From Pseudevernia furfuracea (taxonomy: Eukaryota > Ascomycota > Lecanoromycetes > Lecanorales > Parmeliaceae), in NCBI GenBank assembly GCA_022315425.1, contig JAIUPT010000015.1:526065-590064 (forward strand): a stretch of DNA of 64,000 nt. The letters run 5' to 3'. Under the pieces are notes generated by a model. It saw nothing but the letters and a program-made list of their open reading frames with translations, was not told the origin of the DNA and made no database searches. This document shows positions 56,728-64,000 of this stretch, one piece after another (the first letter of the stretch is position 1; every line of letters begins with the position of its first letter). Position numbers and translations under genes: made by a program.

Positions 56728-57780
56728 ATGGTTAAAACTGCCCTGGTCACCGGCGCGACGGGTTTTCTTGGGCGTCAAGTGTCACAGGCTTTCAAGTCAG
56801 CCGGCTTTCAGGTCGTGGGTACGGGCTTCACGCGAGCCAACCCTCCTATTACCCTTAAGATCAACTTGTGCAATCCCGCTGAGATCTTGTCAGCCTTGCA
56901 AGAAGTCAAGTAGGCACTTCTCGCTCCAAGCCTCATTTTTGAATTCCTTGATGAAGGAGTCCGACTGACTACTTAGGCTCAAGGCCGGATGTCGTAGTAC
57001 ACTGTATGCTTGGGTCCAAACTCAATGACTTCCATTCGTATCTCTGTATCTACCTACTCATTGCCAACAGGCGCCGCAAATCGATTTCCAAACAAGTGCG
57101 ACGCCAACCCAGACGAAGCCAGAAAAATCAATGTTGAGGCTTCTCAGTATCTTGCTCACGCGACCTCCTCACAGAACGTCCTACTTATCTACATCTCTAC
57201 CGATTACGTATTTCCAGGCAGACCGGGAGATGCTCCTTACGAGGCCCATGCAACACCAGAACCTACGAATCTATATGGACAGACAAAGCTGAATGGTGAG
57301 AGGGCAATACTGCAGGCGACAAGGGAGACTGGCCTTGGCGTCGTATTGCGTGTGCCAGTGCTGTACGGCAAGGCGGAGGACCCCAAAGAGAGCGCCGTAA
57401 ATGTCTTGATGGACATAGTGTGGAAATCACAAGAGAATAATTCAAGGACGAAAATGGACGACTGGGCAAAACGCTACCCTACAAACATTGAAGATGTGGC
57501 ACGGGTGTGCGTCGATACGGCTACGAAATACCTAGATGGCGAGCGGCATCGACTGCCTAAAATCTTGCAGTTCTCCTCTGAGGATCGCTTCACTAAGTTT
57601 GAGATTTGCCAACTGTTCGCCGAGATCATGGGTCTTTCACTTGACGGTATAATTGCAGACGAGGCTGGCAACGACCCGAATGCAAATGTGCAAAGACCCT
57701 ACGACACTCACCTGTCAAATCAAGCGTTGAAAGATATAGGGATCAATGTGGGAACCCAGGATTTCAAGGCGTGGTGGTGA
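56728..57780 (+). CDS. RmlD/MAT2B-like NAD(P)-dependent reductase
   Basis: Extended short-chain dehydrogenase of the dTDP-4-dehydrorhamnose reductase type; the closest eukaryotic relatives are methionine adenosyltransferase 2 beta subunits. Three exons: 56728-56909, 56984-57003 and 57071-57780, giving 303 aa. The 20-nt exon 2 encodes PDVVVH, and splicing restores KPDVVVHCAANRFP, a hallmark of the family. The dinucleotide motif is TGATGFLG (residues 8-15). The catalytic-type pair YGQTK (Tyr136, Lys140) and STDYVFPG are present. Sequence such as YPTNIEDVARVCVD also fits MAT2B-like proteins. Whether it binds methionine adenosyltransferase or reduces a sugar nucleotide cannot be decided. Confidence 0.87.
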
Positions 57781-59291
57781 GGAACGGTGTGCGGGCTCTT
57801 CGAGATCGGACGCTGACTTGAGCATAGGAGGTGGGAGGTGAAGGCTTTTAAAAAGTAACCTACGTGGGGAATCAATGAAATTAAGGATGGGTCGACGACG
57901 GACTGAGCTCACGCTTTCAAGTTGCACAAAACACCTAGCTTTTAAGAACTCACAAAGTCCGAGGTAGGAACCCTGTATGCGTCCAATGGAAACTCACACA
58001 GTCAGTTTGCGCAAGTAGACATGCAAATGGTATGGATTCGACACGCCCGGAAATTTAAACAAACTAGAAAGTTATCGATGATGAGTCTCAATTCTCCAGT
58101 CACTTTTTCAATCTTGGCTGACCCTGGGTTCTGCATTGTACTGAATGTTTCGCACGTAGCTGAACCTATGGACCTTCCCCAGCTATCTCAAACCAGCAAC
58201 CAAATGCTCCCTCAGTCCAAATTCATTTGCAGTCATGGTCTTCAAGTCCACAAGATTTTGTCGACTATCAAGTGCCATAACAACCCACACTACAGCTAAT
58301 CCCTCATCAGCAACCACTGTGTCATTGCCCGGGTTCAATGAATTCTTTTTTGTGGGTTCCTGCATGCAGTAATACTTCTTTTCGTATTTGCATTCCAGGA
58401 ACGTCTTTGGGTGGCAAAGTTCGAGGGTAGCGCAGATTCAAAACCACTTAAGGTGTTACACAGATGATGGGCCAGCATAAGTCTTGAATATCGGATTTGA
58501 TTGTTCACCTGGGGCTCTCGATCTTGAAATGGTGATGGACAGTTGCATCTGGGTGTATTGATTGCTCGTAGTGCCAGATTCCAAGCTTTAGAGTCGATGA
58601 TTGGTTGAATATTTTGAGCATCAACATACATGAAGCGTCGGAATTTTGGAGCTTCACGATCGATCTTTGAGATTAGGATCTGTACATCTGTCTGATGATG
58701 TAGCCCAGAGCGCCGACATGGTTTATCAACTTTATCGTGGAGCCGTATTGTAGGACCGAGGTGAGGCGGATACGAGTGGAGTCAACTGCCGAAAAAAATT
58801 CTTCTCCTACCGCGCCTTCATTCTCTTCTCCAACAACCAGCGCATCGCACTTTAGTAAGATGCGGAGTTGTGGGGTTGTACACGCCGTGCTACTATGGCT
58901 TATGCTATCCAGTCTCTGTAAGCTTGGAAAGCGACTTCGGCTCTTTCATCGGACACAATGCCGGTTATGCTTTTCGTTCCATTGGATACTCTCCTCTACC
59001 CAAATTCACGCCGGTGGAGCAACAAAACGTTAGTCCACTTACTGCCGACTTTTTAACCCCCAAAGAACCACCCACTTATTTACTAGACCATGGAAAGGAG
59101 TTTGTGATGCATGTGCCGAAGAGTTCCTTCGTATGCCGTGCCCTTACTTATACTAGAACCATATCGGTCCTCTTTCTGATAAAGCTGCTCGGTGTGTACG
59201 GGAATATTTTCGATGAACATCTTCCGTCTGGTCGGTATTTTAGTGTTACTCTGATCCGTTCATACTGTGGCGTGTTTCTCTTTCGCTCATA
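57781..59291. other. 1.5-kb intergenic, no supported gene
   Basis: Open frames at 58021-58299 (plus), 58335-58631 (minus) and 58870-59292 (plus, no ATG start) show no domain and are not called. The last 100 bases are the leader of the P450 gene. Confidence 0.5.
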
Positions 59292-61061
59292 ATGTTAAAC
59301 TCTACTCTATCTTTTGTATTGCAGCACTGGCCTACCGCTGTTCTATTCTGCCTGGCTGCCTACTTAGCCAAAAATCGCTTTCACAATGGATTACACAGAT
59401 ACCCCGGTCCTTTGATGGCATCTCTGACAGACTGGTGGCGCTTTTTTGATGTACTGGGCAGAAGACCAGACATCACACACATTCGGCTACACCGCAAACA
59501 TGGTGATATTGTTAGATTGGGACCGAGCACGTTGTCGTTTGCAGATCCTCAGGCGTTGAAGATGATTTATGGTTTGAAGAAGGGGCTTACGAAGGTGAGA
59601 GCTCAAACGTCTCCGGGATAAAGGTGATCAGCTGAATCGAGAAAGTCCGAATTCTATCCAGTACAACAAGCTATCTCAAACGGGGAGCGACTGCCTTCTC
59701 TGTTTTCGACCACTGATAATCAGTATCATGCGGAATTGCGGCGTTGCGTTAACGGTGCTTTTTCTATGAGCTCTCTCGTTCAATATGAATCATCCGTGGA
59801 CATCGTGACGGAAAAGTTTCTGAATCAGACGGAAGCTTTGTTCTCGTCAAAGAATGCAATCTGCAACTTTGCCGAGTGGTTACAGTTCCTCGCCTTCGAC
59901 GTCATAGGTCAAATAACTTACAGCAAAAGTCACGGCTTTGTGGATCGCGCAGAAGACGTTGACGGCATGGTTGGCTATCTCGGAAAATTGTTTTCATACG
60001 TTGCACCGGTATGTTCCTTCTTCCTTTGTGAAGGCCAGCATCAATGCTTAAACCCGTCTACATTAGGTGGGTCAACTACCTATGCTAGATCGCTTCCTTC
60101 TCAAAAATCCGCTTCTACGCTTCCTTGACAAGCACGGAATCATGTCTTTCACCTTCCCTGTTGTGACTTTTGCGAAAGCCCGTATGAATGAGCGCCTCAG
60201 GGAGATTGAAGTGTTGAAAGCGCACGAAATTGACACTGTCGCCACGATGACGGGCCGCCGAGGTGACCTGCTCTCAATGTTCCTCAAAGCCAAAGAAGAT
60301 CGCCCTGCATTCTTTCACGATGGGCGCGTGCTTACCATGGCAGTCAGCATGGCTTTTGCCGGCTCGGAAACTACGGCGATTTCTCTCGCTGCTGTCTTTT
60401 ACTATCTCCTCAGGAATCGCTCTTGCTACGTGAGATTGATGGAGGAGCTTGACGAGGCCATTGCTTCCGGCATGGTTGAAAACCGTCCCAACGGCCTAGT
60501 GACTTGGGCCGAATCTCAAAAGCTTCAGTACCTTGATGCTTGTATTAAGGAGGCGTTCCGTCTTCATCCAGCTGCAGGACTCCCTTTGGAACGTGTAGTC
60601 CCCGCATGTGGCATGGAAATTTGTGGGCAGCTCATTCCTGGTGGGACGATTGTCGGCTGCAGTGCTTGGGTGATTCATCGACGGCCAGAGATATTCGGAG
60701 AAGACGTTGAAACTTATCGCCCAGAGAGGTGGTTGGAAGCGAATAAGGAAAGCAAGATATCTATGGAAGGTTGCATGATCCAATTTGGCATGGGGGCTAG
60801 GACGTGTATTGGGAAGAACATCAGTCTTCTCGAGATCTATAAATTGGTACCTAGTTTTCTCAGGAGGTTCGAGGTACGATCTTCCTATGAAATTCCTAGG
60901 CTGCTTTCGGACAATGAATCCACCGTAGAGTGGTAATACTGACTGCCCATCTGCCGCAGGTCGATTTGGCAAATCCTGACAAAGAATGGAGATTGCACAA
61001 TGCCTGGTTCGTCAAACAGTTGGACTTCAATACAACGTTTAGACCTCGAAGCTTAGCATAG
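59292..61061 (+). CDS. cytochrome P450 monooxygenase (pisatin-demethylase-like group)
   Basis: Heme-thiolate monooxygenase, probably ER-anchored and acting in secondary metabolism or detoxification. Four exons: 59292-59594, 59646-60008, 60067-60873 and 60960-61061, giving 524 aa in frame. Residues about 12-28 are the membrane anchor (WPTAVLFCLAAYLA), followed by the Pro-rich hinge YPGP. The I-helix motif AGSETT is at about 320-325, the ExxR motif (EAFR) at about 384-387, YRPERW is present, and the heme signature FGMGARTCIG places the ligand at Cys469. The HGDIVRLGP start and KEAFRLHPAAGLPLERVVP resemble the CYP57/pisatin demethylase-type group. No defect is seen, although its right-hand neighbours are decayed. 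Substrate unknown. Confidence 0.9.
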
Positions 61062-61425
61062 GGTCATGCTTAGGAGCGACGTTTATGTATCGACAATGCT
61101 ACTAGCCAGCTTTTGCCATTTGGAAACACGAGACCTTTCACCACTCTTCAGACTTGGGTCACTTCCTCGGAATTTATCTAGAAACATCTTTGCTCTTCTT
61201 GCCACTAGGGCCCGCGAGTATTCAATGCCAGGAATAATTATGTCAACCTTTTGCCTCGTCCTCTGCAAACCACTAATAAGAGCGTGAGTCATTTCAAATC
61301 ACAATCGGCGTTGTTGATCTACTCACAGTGCTTTGCACACACGTGAGTAAAAAAAGGAAGCCATCACATGGATTTATCCTCCTCGCTCTTGGCTTGATTC
61401 TCTACTTCGCTAGTATTCTCGGCTT

Positions 61426-61565
61426 TCAGATCTTCGCGAGAACCCCTTTGCCACTTGCCTTGACGATCAGCACCGCAAATCCTCCTATAATAGTGACCAC
61501 GCCGCTAAAGGTCGAGACGTGCTGGAACCCTCCATAATGAGCGATGAGAGCACCTGGACTAGTCC
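61426..61565 (-). pseudogene. possible MFS transporter C-terminal relic
   Basis: Reading the minus strand from 61565 gives GALIAHYGGFQHVSTFSGVV, then a hydrophobic TIIGGFAVLIVKASGKGV and a stop at 61426-61428. The small-residue/His-Tyr-Gly-Gly turn followed by a final membrane helix and short basic tail resembles the last helices of fungal major-facilitator (monocarboxylate-type) transporters. No matching upstream sequence is found, so if real it is a relic. The call rests on about 45 residues. Confidence 0.35.
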
Positions 61566-61618
61566 TTGGACCGTCCAAGAAATGCTCGGACTACTCCAAT
61601 GGACTGGTCCGGACCGTG
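61556..61618. repeat. array of GGAC/GTCC imperfect palindromes
   Basis: Successive units GGACTAGTCC (61556-61565, perfect palindrome), GGACCGTCC (61568-61576), GGACTACTCC (61588-61597), GGACTGGTCC (61601-61610) and GGACCGTGG (61611-61619). Spacing is 10-20 bp centre to centre. Confidence 0.75.
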
Positions 61619-61980
61619 GATTTCTGGAGCATTGGTAAGTGCCGCTATCTTTCAGAGTTATTGGGCTTTGGGCAAAGCAGACGGCCGTCAGCGAAATAGT
61701 TGCTACTGAAGTACATCCATGAAGGGCTGCACAGAACCTGTTGTGTTTGGTATCCTTGAAAGACTCTACCTGGTATTGGAAGCGCTTCAAGTCATCGAGT
61801 TGCAGGTCACCCGAAGGCATTTACTAGAGACAGGACATCGGCTAAGGGGCGCGGGGAAAGTTGATGTGATTGTGGATCTTAGGCCATGGAGTCGGCCTTA
61901 TTCTCGTATATACCCGTCGCTTCCCGTTTTGTTGGGGCCATTTCTCAGCTTTGAAGTTCCTTACTCACTGTCCGACAGCA

Positions 61981-63260
61981 ATGAATGGCATGGTTCCCCA
62001 AGTTGACGAAACTCATTCTGAGCCTCCTCAGAAGTGTCGGAGACCGGCTTTGTCTTGCTTGGAATGTCGACGTGCAAAATCAAGTGCGACAAAGAGTAGA
62101 CCTTGCAGTCAATGTTTGCAATCAAGGAATTTAGAGTGTACCTTCAAGCTCGATGCTCCTAAATTCGCCGCTGTGAATGAAATGAGGAATATCAATCCAG
62201 GAGAGGTGGGGCCGGCTCAGTCAGAACCCTTGCTAAGCGTGCAGCCATCATATCCTTTCATCCATGACTTTCCCACTACGGCTTCTTCAACACAAACAGT
62301 GGGAAACTCAAAAGCACATCGCTTGATAGGACAACCGTCTACAACTAGCAGTAGTTCCGCCCATGGATAGTCAAACAGCCAACAGGCAATGGGAAGCCTG
62401 TCTAATGATGTCGTTGTTCAAAGCCCAACTCCAGATCTGCGAGAGATCATGTCAAAGTCCAGACTATATGGACCGAGTCACTACAAGAGCTCTTTTGAAC
62501 AGGTGCGAAAAGCTGTCGATCCACGCTGTTTTCATCTGACTGAATTGTGAAAGTTTGAAAAATTGGTGGATTTGGTCAGTAACCACGGCTGGAAGAGCAC
62601 ATCTTCCTCTAAGACAGGTGGCTCTGTGCCAGAATCTCCTGCACTAGTTAACAGACGCAAAACTTGGCCAGAAAAGCCAAAATACACCCATAGGCCTAGT
62701 GAAGGGTGTCTCCCTGATGAACTCAAGGATTCGGTTCCTGACCGAGCGATCGCCAACGAATTAAAACGTCTATACTTTCGAAACTTCGACTCAGCGTACA
62801 GGATCTTGCATATCCCATCATTTCAAGATGATTACGAGCGATAATGGACGGACCCAAAGGCCGTAGAGGACGGGTTTGTAGTATAGATTTTCCTGATCAT
62901 GGCCATTGGTACATGTTCCTATGAAGGTCCTGCGTACCAGGCTGGCGTACGCTCAAATACTTCGAGGTGGATACATGCTGCTCATTCTTGGCTCTCCGCG
63001 CCTTTCCACAAAGCACAACTCAGTATGAATTTCCTTCAAGTGCACTGTCTTCTGCATCTCGCTCGTCAAACCAACTCTGCGGGACCTGAGTTGGTGTGGA
63101 TCCCGGCGGGATCTCTTCTCAGGACAGCGATATATATGGGTCTGCATCGAGATCCGACGAATTACCCAAAAATCGAGAATGCCTGTGTTTCAGGCGCAAA
63201 TTAGGAGATTGTGGGCCACAATACTGGAGATGACTGTTCAGTTCTCGATCTGCGTATCAA
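61981..63260 (+). pseudogene. decayed Zn2Cys6 / fungal_trans transcription factor
   Basis: Remains of a fungal transcription factor starting at an ATG at 61981. The zinc-cluster region reads CRRPALSCLECRRA, then is out of frame for about 20 bp (62072-62095, where another frame reads KIKCDK), then resumes at SRPCSQCLQSRNLECTF; the third cysteine is lost in the main frame. In-frame stops follow at 62368-62370 (TAG), 62842-62844 (TAA) and 62884-62886 (TAG). Between and after them the sequence still matches the family: SKSRLYGPSHY, an intron at about 62502-62551, NRRKTWPEKPK, FDSAYRILHIPSFQDDY, IFLIMAIGTC and LVWIPAGSLLRTAIYMGLHR. A further frameshift near 63185-63190 leads to QIRRLWATILEMTVQFS, after which homology ends where AT-rich DNA begins. 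No repaired sequence is proposed. Confidence 0.85.
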
Positions 63261-64000
63261 CACCTTGTTCAAATTGTCAGTTCATTATGCCAATGTCGAC
63301 ATACTGTTTTTTATAACATTATGTTTTTATAAACATTCTGTTATTAGTAACAAGCAATTCGATTGTATATTAAAAGAATGTTGATATTAACAAAATGTTG
63401 ATAGAATATCAATAGCATGTTAATAAGATGTTAATAGCATATTGATAAAATATTAATAACATGTTTGTTATGGCACATGGATCTGGAAGGAGCGGAGAGC
63501 TAAGAGATAACGGCTTGGCGCATGTACTCAAGTCAGCACGATTCTCACATAGAATCTTTATTTAATCTTATCACATCAGACTCTGAGTTCGATTCATTAC
63601 TATGAATTCTTATGTTATTATAACAATGATAATAACATCTATTTAATAGAGTTATCATTTAATCAACTTTTACTAATATTAGAATTCTGTATTAAAATCA
63701 AAATTAGCTTTCGCATTAATCTCACATTAAGTTAAGAATTTCTAAAGCTTAGAGTCTTTCGAATTCTCATCAAGCAGACATCAGAAGCCAATTTCTTTAA
63801 ATTAATTTTTATATCTTATAACGTTATTATTTAAATCTAATAATTACGAAACTTTCTTACTTTCGATTATCAATTCGAGAAATTCATTAATCAAACTTTC
63901 AAAGAGATCATTTAGTATATTATCAAGAACTCTTTTAGATCTATGATTATTAAAACACTTATTTTTATAAATATACGCTCTTATTCTATATCGCTCTTAA
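63261..64000. other. AT-rich, RIP-like right end
   Basis: Strongly AT-rich DNA from about 63290 to the window end, except a short more GC-balanced stretch at 63475-63545. No open frame of note. The composition contrasts sharply with the coding part and fits RIP-degraded repeat DNA, whose original identity cannot be read. Confidence 0.7.
63395..63460. repeat. 11-bp tandem array in AT-rich DNA
   Basis: Six adjacent units of 11 bp with consensus ATGTTAATAGC: 63395-63405, 63406-63416, 63417-63427, 63428-63438, 63439-63449 and 63450-63460. Variation is mostly G/A and C/T. Confidence 0.85.

Larger units (their letters stand above)
61062..61980. other. intergenic with transporter relic and palindrome array
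   Basis: About 920 bp between the P450 and the pseudogene. It contains a possible transporter C-terminus on the minus strand (61426-61565) and GGAC/GTCC palindromes (61556-61618), listed separately. Nothing else is supported. Confidence 0.5.

Noticed and set aside
58335..59291. Open frames on both strands before the P450 gene
   Set aside because: No domains, one lacks an ATG, and they overlap in conflicting orientations.
1..64000. CRISPR array, prophage or bacterial operon
   Set aside because: No repeat-spacer pattern, and spliceosomal introns with fungal gene families throughout show the DNA is nuclear fungal.

Overview
This window comes from a filamentous ascomycete (Pezizomycotina). The evidence is spliceosomal genes with short GT-AG introns (mostly 42-90 nt), fungus-restricted families (AA11 LPMO, NmrA, GT15, Zn2Cys6 factors, Mod21/GCP5, LCCL membrane protein) and signs of RIP-like decay at the right edge. 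I can rule out bacteria. I cannot fix the class; a leotiomycete or sordariomycete-like genome would fit.

Layout. 1-1.6 kb is gene-poor, with a four-tract C5/G5 motif and a 91-bp tandem duplication. 1.6-18.6 kb is gene-rich: a coiled-coil orphan (-), a chitin-type AA11 LPMO (+), a Tlg1/syntaxin-6-like SNARE (+), a secreted orphan with a GC-AG intron (-), YIH1/IMPACT (-) divergent from a GCP5/Mod21 gamma-tubulin complex subunit (+), a Kre2/Mnt1 mannosyltransferase (+), COX6 (-) divergent from an ELO fatty-acid elongase (+). 18.6-22.6 kb holds no convincing gene and is rich in TAGGTA/CCTAGG motifs. 22.6-30.7 kb has a disordered orphan, an L-asparaginase with ankyrin repeats, and the nitrogen-repression regulator NmrA, whose 5' flank carries several GATA-factor sites. 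31-36.6 kb has an LCCL membrane protein (-), a PLP aminotransferase (+) and a nucleotidyltransferase-like orphan (-). After a 3.5-kb gap come a Zn2Cys6 factor (+), the complex I subunit NDUFS6 (-) divergent from a CCHC zinc-knuckle protein (+), an acidic orphan (-), a TRK potassium transporter (+), a mitochondrial-type cysteine synthase (-) divergent from condensin subunit Ycg1/CAP-G (+), and an RmlD/MAT2B-like reductase (+).

The right edge (59-64 kb) looks like a decaying accessory locus: an intact cytochrome P450, a possible C-terminal relic of a transporter on the opposite strand, an array of GGAC/GTCC palindromes, and a Zn2Cys6 transcription-factor pseudogene with three in-frame stops and three frameshifts. 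The pseudogene homology stops where AT-rich DNA with an 11-bp tandem array begins.

A small MITE-like element with about 28-bp terminal inverted repeats occurs at 55.96-56.09 kb and 24.06-24.20 kb, with a degenerate piece at about 10.5 kb. Most intact genes are housekeeping functions (respiration, secretion, cytoskeleton, chromosome condensation, ion and amino-acid metabolism). They do not form one pathway. The clearest functional groupings are asparaginase with NmrA (nitrogen) and the P450 with the decayed regulator. Exon boundaries were deduced by eye from splice signals and reading frame; every multi-exon model given here closes in frame.
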